Assembly: GCF_000430705.1 (NCBI RefSeq)
Contig: NZ_AUMN01000006.1
Span: 1 to 64,000 of the forward strand
Source: Arthrobacter castelli DSM 16402
Lineage (GTDB): Bacteria; Actinomycetota; Actinomycetes; Actinomycetales; Micrococcaceae
Direction of reading: 5' to 3'
DNA: 64,000 nucleotides
Below are positions 56,025 through 64,000 of this stretch, piece by piece. Position numbers and translations under genes: made by a program. Below the pieces are notes generated by a model. That model searched no databases and had not been told where the DNA came from. It saw only the letters and a list, made by a program, of their open reading frames with translations. The first letter of the stretch is position 1. Every line of letters begins with the position of its first letter.

Positions 56025-57077
56025 TTACTCTGCTGCGGCCTTGGTGGCTTCGTACAGCTCGCGCTGCTTCTTGTTGTCGAGGTTCTTGTCAATGATGGGA
56101 GCCAAGGCCTTCTCGAAGGCTGCCTTGTCGACCTGGTTGAACTTGACGCCTTCCGCCTTCAACTTGTCGTGGGCTTCCTTGGTCTCCTTCTTCCACATCG
56201 CGGTGAAGTCCTTGACCGTCTGCTCCCACTCCTGCTGGAAGGCCTTGCGATCCGCATCAGACATTGACTTCAGCGTGTCGGTGTTGATGATCAGGTAATC
56301 AATGCCGATGAGGTGCTCGGTGTAGGAGAAGTACTTGGCGACCTCGTTGTGCTTCTGCGTGAGGTAGGAGATCTCATTGTTCTCGGCTCCGTCAATGACG
56401 CCCGACTGCAGCGCTGAATACACCTCGCCGTAGGCCATCGGGGCCGGTGAACCGCCCATCAGCCGGATCATGGACTGGGCAATGTCCGACTCCTGCACGC
56501 GGAACTTGAGTCCATTCATGTCCTTGGGGGTCTTGATGGGGTGCTTGGAGTTGTAGACGCTGCGCGCACCCTGGGTGAAGCCGCCGGAGAGCACGGTGAT
56601 GTTTTCGTCTTCCAGGGAGGAGAACAGATCCCCAACGATCTTCTCATCGTTCAAGACCTTCATCTGGTGGTCGATGCTCTTGAACACGCCCGGCAGGTTG
56701 AACACCTTGAAATTCGGGTTCAGGTTCTCCAGCTGGGTGCCCGAGACGATGGCCATCTCCACAGAGCCATCGCTGACCAGCTGCAGCGCTTCCTGCTGGG
56801 CACCGAGTGTCTCGTTCGGGTATACCTTGATGTCCCAGCGGTCATCGGTGGCCTTGGCCAGACGCTCGCTGAAATCGGTCAGGGTGATGTAGGACGGGTG
56901 CTCCTTGGTCTGGTTCAGGGCCAGCCGCATGGTGCCCCCGGAGTCACCGCCTCCGGAGTCGCCGCCTCCGGAGTCGCCGCCGGCCTCGTTGCCGCCGGTC
57001 CCACCGCCACAGGCGGTAAGGGTCAGCGCCAGGGCGCTGGCAGCTGCCAGAAATGAAAAATTCTTCTTACGGCTCAT
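56025..57077 (-). CDS. dctP: TRAP transporter substrate-binding lipoprotein (DctP)
   Basis: A 350-aa extracellular receptor. The signal LALTLTACGGG gives a lipid-anchored Cys near residue 23, followed by three GGDSGG repeats as a flexible linker and the DctP fold (MRLALNQTKEHPSYITLTDF, YNSKHPIKTPKDMNGLKFRVQES). The conserved Arg in LKFRVQE binds the carboxylate of the ligand in this family. Adjacent uronate genes under the same LacI-type operator point to glucuronate or galacturonate. It diverges from the LacI gene. Confidence 0.9.
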   Translation of the reverse strand: MSRKKNFSFLAAASALALTLTACGGGTGGNEAGGDSGGGDSGGGDSGGTMRLALNQTKEHPSYITLTDFSERLAKATDDRWDIKVYPNETLGAQQEALQLVSDGSVEMAIVSGTQLENLNPNFKVFNLPGVFKSIDHQMKVLNDEKIVGDLFSSLEDENITVLSGGFTQGARSVYNSKHPIKTPKDMNGLKFRVQESDIAQSMIRLMGGSPAPMAYGEVYSALQSGVIDGAENNEISYLTQKHNEVAKYFSYTEHLIGIDYLIINTDTLKSMSDADRKAFQQEWEQTVKDFTAMWKKETKEAHDKLKAEGVKFNQVDKAAFEKALAPIIDKNLDNKKQRELYEATKAAAE

Positions 57078-57233
57078 GCTTACCTCTCATCGCTCCGCGG
57101 CCGCGGAGCTTGCTCGTGATGGCCGTCCCAACGTGTGGCGGGCAGGCGCGAACGGAGGCCAGCCGTCGTCGTGCATGTGAGCACGGGCACGTGAAGGACG
57201 TATTAGTCGATTCAGGCAGAGGTTAAGCCCGGT

Positions 57234-57249
57234 GTGCAATCAATTGCCA
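57234..57249. promoter_or_regulatory. LacI-type operator 1, between dctP and lacI
   Basis: GTGCAA-TCAA-TTGCCA matches the second operator in the locus (TGGCAA-CTGA-TTGCCA, 58339-58354) when read on either strand. It lies 28 bp before the LacI start and upstream of dctP, fit to control both. Confidence 0.7.
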
Positions 57250-57276
57250 TTAGTTGCCTTCGCGCCATAGCATCAA

Positions 57277-58338
57277 ATGATGATCAGGGGCGGCTCCACC
57301 GGGACCAGTGGGGGCAAGGGGGATGAAAAGAAGGCCCCCACAATTTACGACGTCGCGCGCGCGGCCGGCGTCGCTTCATCGACGGTGTCGAGGGCCTTCG
57401 CCCGTCCGGGACGCGTTAGCTTTGAAACGGCCCAGCGGATTCACGCCGCCGCCGAACAACTCGGCTACCGGTCCAAGTCAATGGACCACAGCGCGGCTGG
57501 CTCGCGATCGAAAATGATTGCGCTGGTGATCGCCGATATCGCCAACCCCGTCTATTTCGAGATGATCCGCGGCGCCGAAGCGGCCGCCAGCGACGCCGGG
57601 TACACGATGCTGTTGTTCAACTCGCAGGAGTCCGACACGCGGGAACGGCAGGCGCTGGAGCGTGCCATGTCCATGGTGGACGGCATCGTGCTGTCCAGTT
57701 CGAGGATGTCGGATTCGGCCATCCGGCAAATGGCGAAACAAAAACCAACAATGGTGATGAACCGGGCCGTTGCCGACGTATCAAGTGTGGTCACCGACAA
57801 TCCCCGCGGCATGCGCCGGGCGGCGGAACATCTGGGGGAGCTGGGCCACTCCGAACTGATGTACCTGGCAGGTCCGGAGGCCTCGTGGGCAGACGGGATG
57901 CGGTGGCGTTCGCTGCGGGAAGCCGGAATGGAGCTGGAGATCAGGACCCGGCGCGGCGGGCCTTTTGCTCCCACCCAGCATGGCGGCGCCGAGGCCGCGG
58001 CACAGTGGGCCGCGCATCCGTCGTCGGCCGTCGTGGCGTATAACGACCAGATAGCCATCGGATTCCTCCGTGAGATTGCCCGGATGGGCATGACCGTGCC
58101 CGACGACGTCAGCGTCGTCGGGTTCGACAACACCTTCGGCGCCGAATTGGTGACGCCGCCGCTGACTACTGTTGCCTCGCCGCTGTACTCATTGGGCTCC
58201 ACGGCGGTCAATAACCTGCTGGCCATTGCAGGCGGGGCCCGGTCCATGTCCGGCCGTCCGGTGGTGCTGCCGGCCAAGCTGGTGGTGCGGGAATCGACGG
58301 CGGCATGGACGAAAAAGCGGCAAATCCGTGGCAAATAG
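57277..58338 (+). CDS. LacI-family regulator of hexuronate genes
   Basis: A 353-aa repressor. The LacI HTH with hinge spans residues 22-80 (TIYDVARAAGVASSTVSRAF, QRIHAAAEQLGYRSKS), and the periplasmic-binding-like effector domain follows (MIALVIADIANPVYFEMIRG, VVTDNPRGMRRAAEHLGELG, VPDDVSVVGFDN). It has its own operator before it and another directly after it, so it should control itself, dctPQM and the uxaC operon. The inducer is likely a uronate or a product of it. Confidence 0.88.
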   Translation: MMIRGGSTGTSGGKGDEKKAPTIYDVARAAGVASSTVSRAFARPGRVSFETAQRIHAAAEQLGYRSKSMDHSAAGSRSKMIALVIADIANPVYFEMIRGAEAAASDAGYTMLLFNSQESDTRERQALERAMSMVDGIVLSSSRMSDSAIRQMAKQKPTMVMNRAVADVSSVVTDNPRGMRRAAEHLGELGHSELMYLAGPEASWADGMRWRSLREAGMELEIRTRRGGPFAPTQHGGAEAAAQWAAHPSSAVVAYNDQIAIGFLREIARMGMTVPDDVSVVGFDNTFGAELVTPPLTTVASPLYSLGSTAVNNLLAIAGGARSMSGRPVVLPAKLVVRESTAAWTKKRQIRGK

Positions 58339-58354
58339 TGGCAACTGATTGCCA
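58339..58354. promoter_or_regulatory. LacI-type operator 2, before uxaC
   Basis: TGGCAA-CTGA-TTGCCA is a perfect 16-bp palindrome apart from its centre. It begins just after the LacI stop and 32 bp before uxaC. A further CCGTGGCAA (58327-58335) mirrors TTGCCACGG at its right edge. Confidence 0.8.
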
Positions 58355-58385
58355 CGGATAACGGGGCTCTTCGAGCATTGAGATT

Positions 58386-59792
58386 ATGCCAACGTCGATT
58401 GCCTCAGACCCTGACCGGCTGCTTCCCGCCGAGACCCGGACCCGGTCCATCGCCCGCGAACTGCTGGAGCGGGTGGACAACCTCCCGATCATCTCCCCGC
58501 ACGGCCACGTGGACCCCTCCCTGCTGGCCGAGGACACGCCCTTTCCCGATCCGGCGACCTTGCTGGTCAGCCCTGACCACTACGTCACCCGGCTGATTCA
58601 TGCCAGCGGCGTGCCCCTGGACCAGTTGCGGGTCGGCGGCACCACTGAGGTGGAGCCGCGCCAGGTGTGGCGCCGCTTCTGCGAGGCCTGGCCGCTGTTC
58701 GACGGCACAGCCTCGGCGTATTGGCTGCGCTCGGCCTTGACGCATGTCTTCGGGCTGACTGAAGAACTGTCCGCTTCGAATGCCGATGCCACGTTCGATA
58801 CGATTAACGCCCGGCTGGCCGAGCCCGGCTTCCGGCCGCGCAACCTGTTCAAGGATTTCAATATCGAGGTGCTGGCCACCACGGACGATCCGATGGATGA
58901 GCTGTCCGCCCATGCCAAGCTGGCCGAAGACGGTTCCTTCTCCGGCAAGGTGATCCCCACCTTCCGGCCCGACAGTTACGTCAAAATCGAAACCCCGGGA
59001 TGGGCGGGGCGCGTGCAGCGGCTGATCTCGGCCGCCGGCGATGGCAAGACCGGCTACGAGGGATACATCCGGGCGCTGGAAAACCGGCGCCGGCACTTCA
59101 TCGAACACGGTGCCGTCTCCACCGACCATGGCGCCCGCAGCCCGTTCACCTGCAAGCTGACGACGGCGGAAGCCACCCGCATCTTTGAGCGCGCCTTGGC
59201 GGGGGACGCGGACGCGGCCGACCGGGACGTCTTCGAGGGCCACATGATGTACCAGATGGCGCGGATGTCCACCGAGGACGGGTTGGTGATGACCATCCAT
59301 CCGGGAATCTATCGCAATCATCATCCGGACACCTTTGAGCGCTTCGGCGGCGACAGCGGACACGACATTCCAGTCCCCGTCAGCTTCACCGAGGGGCTGC
59401 GCCCGTTGCTGGCCGATTTCGGCACCGCCGAAGGCTTCCACCTGGTGTTGTTCACCGTTGACGAGACGGTGTACTCCCGGGAGCTGGCCCCGCTGGCCGG
59501 GTTCTACCCTTCCGTGTACATCGGCGCCCCGTGGTGGTTCCTCGATGCCCCCGACGCAATGCTGCGTTTCCGCGCCTCAGTGACCGAGACGGCCGGATTC
59601 TCCCGGTCCTCGGGCTTTATCGACGACACCCGGGCGTTCTGCTCCATCCCGGCCCGGCACGATGCCTCCCGCCGGATCGAGGCCGCCTTCCTGAGCCGGT
59701 TGGTGGCCGAAGGCCGGGTATCGGATGAACGGGCCCACGAACTGATCGTGGATATTGTCGACGCCGCGCCACGCAGGGTATTCAAGCTGTGA
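58386..59792 (+). CDS. uxaC: Glucuronate isomerase
   Basis: A 468-aa amidohydrolase-superfamily isomerase converting glucuronate to fructuronate and galacturonate to tagaturonate. LPIISPHGHVDPSLLAED has the metal-binding HxH, followed by LLVSPDHYVTRLIHASGVP and AWPLFDGTASAYWLRSAL, all typical of UxaC, and the length is normal. The start is ATG 58386, 32 bp after operator 2. Its stop overlaps the next start. Confidence 0.94.
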   Translation: MPTSIASDPDRLLPAETRTRSIARELLERVDNLPIISPHGHVDPSLLAEDTPFPDPATLLVSPDHYVTRLIHASGVPLDQLRVGGTTEVEPRQVWRRFCEAWPLFDGTASAYWLRSALTHVFGLTEELSASNADATFDTINARLAEPGFRPRNLFKDFNIEVLATTDDPMDELSAHAKLAEDGSFSGKVIPTFRPDSYVKIETPGWAGRVQRLISAAGDGKTGYEGYIRALENRRRHFIEHGAVSTDHGARSPFTCKLTTAEATRIFERALAGDADAADRDVFEGHMMYQMARMSTEDGLVMTIHPGIYRNHHPDTFERFGGDSGHDIPVPVSFTEGLRPLLADFGTAEGFHLVLFTVDETVYSRELAPLAGFYPSVYIGAPWWFLDAPDAMLRFRASVTETAGFSRSSGFIDDTRAFCSIPARHDASRRIEAAFLSRLVAEGRVSDERAHELIVDIVDAAPRRVFKL

Positions 59793-61189
59793 GCGCGCCG
59801 CTGAACCGCTCGGCGGTTGACGCCGGGCCCAAGGCACCGGTGCGGATTGTGCATATGGGTCTGGGCGCGTTCCACCGCGCCCACCAGGCGTGGTACACCG
59901 ACCAGGTGGACCCCGGCAGTCAGTGGGGGATTGCGGCATTCACCGGTCGCAGCCCGAAGGCCGCGGAAGTCCTCGCCGCCCAGGACGGCCTCTACACCGT
60001 GGTCCAGCGAACGGCCGACGGGGACCGTCACGAGCTGCTCGGCAGCATCGTGGAGGCCCACGACGGCGCCGACCTGCAGCGGTTCCGCCAGCTGCTGGCC
60101 GCGGACACCACCGCCATCGTCACCATCACTGTGACCGAAGCTGCCTACCATGTCGGTGCCGACGGGCGGTTCGATACCGGCGCACCGGCGGTGGTGGACG
60201 ATCTCAAGCTCCTGCAGGCCGACGACGGCCACGGGACATGGGCGGGGCCCGGGATCAGCCCCGTTTCCACCATGCCTGCACGGCTGTTGCTTGGCCTGCA
60301 GGCCCGGAAGGAAGCAGACGCAGGACCCATCGCCGTCGTATCCTGCGACAATTTGCCTGGCAATGGAGCGGTGGCAAGGGCGGCCGTGCTGGGGATCGCC
60401 GAAGCGGTGGATCCGGAGCTGGCGGCATGGGTCGATACCAACGTCAGCTTTGTCCAGACGTCGGTCGACAGGATCACGCCGGCGGCCACCGTGGCCGATG
60501 TCGAAAGCGTCGAAGCGGCGCAGGGCTACATTGACCACACGCCGGTGGTCACCGAACCCTTCAGCTCCTGGGTGCTCAGCGGAGACTTCCCGGCCGGGCG
60601 TCCTGCATGGGAGGAGGCGGGGGCGGTATTCGTCGACGATATCGGCCCGTTCGAGGACCGGAAACTGTGGCTGCTCAATGGCGCCCACTCGCTGCTGGCC
60701 TATTCCGCGCAGCGGCGCGGCCACGACACCGTGGCACAGGCCCTGGCCGACCGGACGTGCGTTCAGTGGGTGGAGCAATTCTGGGACGAGGCGCAACGCC
60801 ATCTGCCCGCTGAGGGACTGGACATCGACCGGTACCGTGCGGCGCTGCGCGAGCGGTTTTCCAACGCCCGGATCGAACACCGGCTGGCGCAAATCGCCTC
60901 CGATGGCAGCAACAAACTGCGGCTGCGCGCCGTTCCCGTGATGAAGGCGGAGCGGCAGGCCGGGCGCAGCGGAGAAGCCAGCGCCCGGATGATTTCGGCT
61001 TGGATAGACTACGTCAAGGACGGCGGTACGGCACCGGATGCGGCAGCTGAAACTATCGCCGCCATCGTCGCCGCGGAAACAACCGACACGGTCCATGACC
61101 TGGTGCAGTTGCTGGACGAGGACCTGGCCGGCGATCCTGATGCGCTGCGCCTGATCGACTCGCTCCGCCGGCGCATGGCGCCGGCCTGA
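59789..61189 (+). CDS. uxuB: Mannitol-dehydrogenase-family reductase (fructuronate reductase type)
   Basis: A 466-aa long-chain polyol dehydrogenase that should reduce fructuronate to mannonate with [26 protein letters not shown] binds the cofactor, [18 protein letters not shown] follows, and [12 protein letters not shown]-like substrate residues and the helix [14 protein letters not shown] with catalytic Lys/Asn/His positions are present. Mannitol 2-dehydrogenase is the alternative, but its place between uxaC and manD favours fructuronate. The GTG start overlaps the uxaC stop by 4 bp. Confidence 0.85.
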   Translation: MSAPLNRSAVDAGPKAPVRIVHMGLGAFHRAHQAWYTDQVDPGSQWGIAAFTGRSPKAAEVLAAQDGLYTVVQRTADGDRHELLGSIVEAHDGADLQRFRQLLAADTTAIVTITVTEAAYHVGADGRFDTGAPAVVDDLKLLQADDGHGTWAGPGISPVSTMPARLLLGLQARKEADAGPIAVVSCDNLPGNGAVARAAVLGIAEAVDPELAAWVDTNVSFVQTSVDRITPAATVADVESVEAAQGYIDHTPVVTEPFSSWVLSGDFPAGRPAWEEAGAVFVDDIGPFEDRKLWLLNGAHSLLAYSAQRRGHDTVAQALADRTCVQWVEQFWDEAQRHLPAEGLDIDRYRAALRERFSNARIEHRLAQIASDGSNKLRLRAVPVMKAERQAGRSGEASARMISAWIDYVKDGGTAPDAAAETIAAIVAAETTDTVHDLVQLLDEDLAGDPDALRLIDSLRRRMAPA

Positions 61190-61260
61190 ACCTGGCAAAG
61201 CCTGAACGTGGCACGGGTTTGAACCGGCGCCCACCGAGAGACCATAGAGAGGACCCATTC

Positions 61261-62490
61261 GTGAAGATCACAGCTGCCGACGTCATCGTCACCAGCCCGA
61301 GCAGGAACTTTGTCACCCTGAAAATCACCACCGACGAGGGCATCACCGGGCTGGGCGATGCCACTCTGAACGGCCGCGAACTGGCCGTCGCCACCTATTT
61401 GAAGGAGCACCTGGCTCCGCTGCTGCTGAACCGGGACCCGCACAACATCGAGGACACCTGGCAGTTCCTGTACCGCAGTTCCTACTGGCGCCGGGGACCG
61501 GTGACCATGGCCGCCATCGCCGCCGTCGACATGGCCCTGTGGGACATCAAGGGCAAGGTGGCCGGGCTGCCGGTGTACCAACTGCTCGGTGGCGCCTCCC
61601 GGACCGGGCTGCGCACCTACGGGCACGCTTCCGGCCGGGACCTGCCCGAACTGTTCGACTCCATCCGGGAGCACCTGGAGGAGGGGTACAAATCCATCCG
61701 GATCCAGACCTCGGTGCCCGGGATTAAGTCGTTGTACGGCGTCGCGGCACAGGCGCAGTCCTCGGGGGAGCGGTACGACTACGAACCGGCCGGCCGCGGT
61801 GACCTGCCCACTGAGGAGGACTGGGACACCCGCGCCTACCTGCGGCACGTTCCGACCGTGTTCGAGGCGGTGCGCAACGAGTTCGGCCCGGAAATCCCGC
61901 TGCTGCACGACGGGCACCACCGGATGACCCCGATCCAGGCGGCAAAGCTGGGCAAGTCGCTGGAGCCGTACGACCTCTACTGGCTCGAGGACTGCACTCC
62001 GGCGGAGAACCAGGATGCGCTGCGGTTGGTGCGCCAGCATACGACGACGCCGCTGGCCATCGGCGAGGTCTTCAACACGGTCTACGACTTCCAGACGCTG
62101 ATCCGCGAGCAGCTGATCGACTACGTCCGCGCCGCCTCCACCCACTTCGGTGGCATCTCGCCGCTGAAGAAGGTGATGGATTACGCCGCGCTGTACCAGA
62201 TCCGCTCCGGCTTCCACGGCCCGACCGACGTCTCTCCGGTGGGACTGGCCGCCCAGTCGCATGTCGGGCTGGCGATCCACAACTTCGGCATCCAGGAGTA
62301 CATGGAGCACAGCGAGGCCACGAATTCGGTGTTCGAACAGTCGCTGAATTTCGCGGACGGCTACCTGCACCCCGGGGACAAGCCGGGCCTCGGCGTCGAA
62401 CTGAACGAAGAAGCAGCGGCACGTTTCGAGTACCAGCGTGCCTACCTGCCCTACAACCGGCTCGCCGACGGCACGGTCCATGACTGGTAA
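61261..62490 (+). CDS. manD: D-mannonate dehydratase (enolase superfamily, ManD)
   Basis: A 409-aa enolase-superfamily dehydratase forming 2-keto-3-deoxygluconate from mannonate. The N-terminal capping domain contains [18 protein letters not shown]. Barrel residues include [11 protein letters not shown] with metal Asp and catalytic His, [13 protein letters not shown] and PLAIGEVFN with metal Glu, and [18 protein letters not shown]. The GTG at 61261 has GAGAGGA 6 bases upstream. This type replaces the unrelated UxuA. Some relatives have low activity or act on gluconate. Confidence 0.88.
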   Translation: MKITAADVIVTSPSRNFVTLKITTDEGITGLGDATLNGRELAVATYLKEHLAPLLLNRDPHNIEDTWQFLYRSSYWRRGPVTMAAIAAVDMALWDIKGKVAGLPVYQLLGGASRTGLRTYGHASGRDLPELFDSIREHLEEGYKSIRIQTSVPGIKSLYGVAAQAQSSGERYDYEPAGRGDLPTEEDWDTRAYLRHVPTVFEAVRNEFGPEIPLLHDGHHRMTPIQAAKLGKSLEPYDLYWLEDCTPAENQDALRLVRQHTTTPLAIGEVFNTVYDFQTLIREQLIDYVRAASTHFGGISPLKKVMDYAALYQIRSGFHGPTDVSPVGLAAQSHVGLAIHNFGIQEYMEHSEATNSVFEQSLNFADGYLHPGDKPGLGVELNEEAAARFEYQRAYLPYNRLADGTVHDW

Positions 62491-63037
62491 AGTCCAGCCG
62501 GTGAGCGAACCAAATGCGGGCCACCAGATTGTGGTCATGGGAGTATCCGGCAGCGGCAAGAGCACTATCGGCGCGCTGATCGCCGACGCTCTGGGGGTGA
62601 ACTTCGTCGATGGCGACAGCCTCCACCCGATGGACAATGTCGCCAAGATGGCCGCCGGCGAACCGCTGACCGATACCGACCGCTGGCCCTGGCTGGCCAC
62701 GGTGGGCCAGGAGCTGGACGCAGCGGGCAGCACCGGACTGGTGGTTGCTTGCTCGGCCCTGAAGCGCTCCTACCGGACGGCGATCCTGGCCGACGCTCCT
62801 GCAGCGGTATTCGTCCACCTGGATGGTTCCCGCCAGGTGCTGTCTTCGCGGATGGAGGGTCGCAGCGACCACTTCATGCCCCCGGCGCTGCTGGAATCGC
62901 AGTTGGCGACGCTTCAGCGGCTTCAGCCGGCCGAACCCGGGTTCACCACGGATATCGACCGCCCGGTGGCCGACATCGTCGACGCCGCACTGGCTCAACT
63001 GGCCGGCCAGGCGGCTCCGGCAACTCCGCCGTCCTGA
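62480..63037 (+). CDS. gntK: Gluconokinase (GntK type)
   Basis: A 185-aa P-loop kinase: [64 protein letters not shown] and [16 protein letters not shown] are GntK hallmarks. It phosphorylates gluconate. ATG 62480 overlaps the manD stop; GTG 62501, with the domain starting nine residues later, is the alternative. As fourth gene of the uronate operon it could serve gluconate carried along with uronates, or possibly ketodeoxygluconate, which has no kinase gene here. Confidence 0.9.
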   Translation: MTGKVQPVSEPNAGHQIVVMGVSGSGKSTIGALIADALGVNFVDGDSLHPMDNVAKMAAGEPLTDTDRWPWLATVGQELDAAGSTGLVVACSALKRSYRTAILADAPAAVFVHLDGSRQVLSSRMEGRSDHFMPPALLESQLATLQRLQPAEPGFTTDIDRPVADIVDAALAQLAGQAAPATPPS

Positions 63038-63265
63038 CCGCTTTGTGCGTGGATGTTCGGGCGGGGAGTAAGTCAGACGAAAAAAGCGCGGTTTGTACCT
63101 GGAAGCCGCAGTTTTACTCCCGGCAGGAACGCAAACGGCGAAATCGATCAATCGACGGTGCCTGCCAACGGTGCCTGCACGCGCCACCCGCCCCGCGCCG
63201 ACCGCCGCCGTTCGCCTTGAGGGGAAGTGCGCGTGGCACGGTCTGTGGTTTGGCAGAATAAGGGT

Positions 63266-63823
63266 ATGCATCCTCCAGGCGCCGACAGTTCAATGAATTC
63301 GTCCTCCGGCACGAGGAAGGGCATACTCTTCGGCAGAGGCAGCGGCCTGGGAATGGCCGTCATCGCCGTAGTGTTCCTGGTCGCCCTCGTCTTTGCCGCC
63401 AACCAGAACGACGTGATCGGCTGGATTATCGCCCTTGTCGCATTCGGCTGGCTGCTGCTGGCCACCTTCATCGTGGTGAGCATCCGCCGGGCCGCAAAGT
63501 TCGGTGCGGACCAGGTGCGCCAGGCCCAGGACAATATGCGCAGCGCCAGTGGACAGGCGCCGTCGTCGTCATCGTCCGGCCACGGCAGCACCCGGTTGGT
63601 GCAGGATCAGCCGGCTGCCGGGGCCAACGCCATGCGGGACCAGAAGCTGGACCACAGCTTCAAGATCATCCAGGTGCAGGCCCGGGTGGTCGAAGAGAAC
63701 CTCGGCAAGGACGCGGACGCGGTGTCCAGGGCGTTGGAAACCATCAATATCACGGCCCACAACGGTAAAGGCCTGTTGGGCGGCGACGACGGCGGCCCCA
63801 TCAGCGGCAAGGTGGTCGACTGA
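63266..63823 (+). CDS. Hypothetical membrane-anchored protein
   Basis: A 185-aa protein with two helices (about 30-50 and 55-76) and a cytosolic tail with helical QVRQAQDNMRSAS and FKIIQVQARVVEENLGKDAD segments. No family recognised. ATG 63266 lacks a good ribosome site and may be leaderless, since CAGAAT ends 6 bases before it; ATG 63293 is another option. It precedes the exonuclease gene by 21 bp. Confidence 0.6.
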   Translation: MHPPGADSSMNSSSGTRKGILFGRGSGLGMAVIAVVFLVALVFAANQNDVIGWIIALVAFGWLLLATFIVVSIRRAAKFGADQVRQAQDNMRSASGQAPSSSSSGHGSTRLVQDQPAAGANAMRDQKLDHSFKIIQVQARVVEENLGKDADAVSRALETINITAHNGKGLLGGDDGGPISGKVVD

Positions 63824-63844
63824 GGTGACGGTAAGGTAGTACGG

Positions 63845-64000
63845 GTGGAATCGGCATCGACAGTAACCAACGAATCTGCACATCTGCGTATCGCATCGGT
63901 CAACGTCAACGGCATCCGCGCGGCCTTCCGGCGCGGCATGGCTCAGTGGCTCGACGACCGCGGCATCGACATCCTCTGCCTGCAGGAAGTCCGCGCCCCC
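63845..64000 (+). CDS. xthA: Exodeoxyribonuclease III, N-terminal part (runs off the window)
   Basis: The visible 52 codons encode a short tail then LRIASVNVNGIRAAFRRGM and RGIDILCLQEVRAP, the N-terminal signature of Xth/ExoA apurinic endonucleases with the Asn and Glu active-site residues. The enzyme repairs abasic DNA. GTG 63845 has TAAGGT ending about 7 bases before it, another leaderless-type start. Confidence 0.88.
   Translation, partial: MESASTVTNESAHLRIASVNVNGIRAAFRRGMAQWLDDRGIDILCLQEVRAP

Noticed and set aside
59504-62733. Two long minus-strand frames opposite uxaC, uxuB and manD
   Set aside because: Shadows of well-supported uronate genes; they cross gene boundaries and lack start signals.

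Overview
The window is high-GC actinobacterial chromosome, most like Arthrobacter or a close relative in the Micrococcaceae. The evidence is the many GTG starts, several genes with a -10 box only 6-7 bases before the start codon (leaderless type), the block perM-like / purN / DUF6318 lipoprotein / purH / DUF3017 / icd, and a dimethylglycine oxidase with folate genes as in Arthrobacter glycine betaine loci. No rRNA, tRNA or CRISPR array was seen.

Layout. 0-0.4 kb: the right end of an IS5-family element that has cut an MHS-family transporter gene. 0.97-4.6 kb: quinate/shikimate catabolism (shikimate/quinate dehydrogenase, two-domain 3-dehydroshikimate dehydratase, PcaR/PobR-type IclR regulator). 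4.6-8.6 kb: small accessory genes. 8.9-12.7 kb: a complete osmoprotectant (glycine betaine/choline type) ABC importer. 12.8-19 kb: a TauE/SafE permease, a cytosolic-looking sulfatase, two DUF202 membrane proteins and the sulfatase-activating formylglycine-generating enzyme, then a SnoaL-like/TetR pair behind a double operator. 19-26.4 kb: core genes (perM-like, purN, purH, icd). 26.4-32.9 kb: a repeat-rich spacer, a secreted low-complexity repeat protein, a BASS transporter, an oxidoreductase and an MFS/ArsR pair.

33-44.6 kb: a one-carbon hub. purU faces a ZTP (pfl) riboswitch that precedes glyA-folD. Then come a DmdA-like GcvT-family demethylase, fhs and a cyclodeaminase-family gene, facing an IclR regulator and dimethylglycine oxidase. 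With the betaine importer upstream, this reads as uptake and oxidative demethylation of methylated compounds with methyl carbon collected on tetrahydrofolate. The demethylase substrate is unknown and is the most novel point in the window.

44.8-50 kb: a DrrA/NodI-type ABC exporter and a secreted GH3 enzyme. 50-54 kb: lactate use (lldD-like, lctP-like, FadR-type regulator). 54-63 kb: hexuronate use (TRAP transporter, LacI regulator, uxaC, fructuronate reductase type dehydrogenase, mannonate dehydratase, gluconokinase), with matching LacI-type operators at both ends of the regulator gene. The window ends inside an exodeoxyribonuclease III gene.
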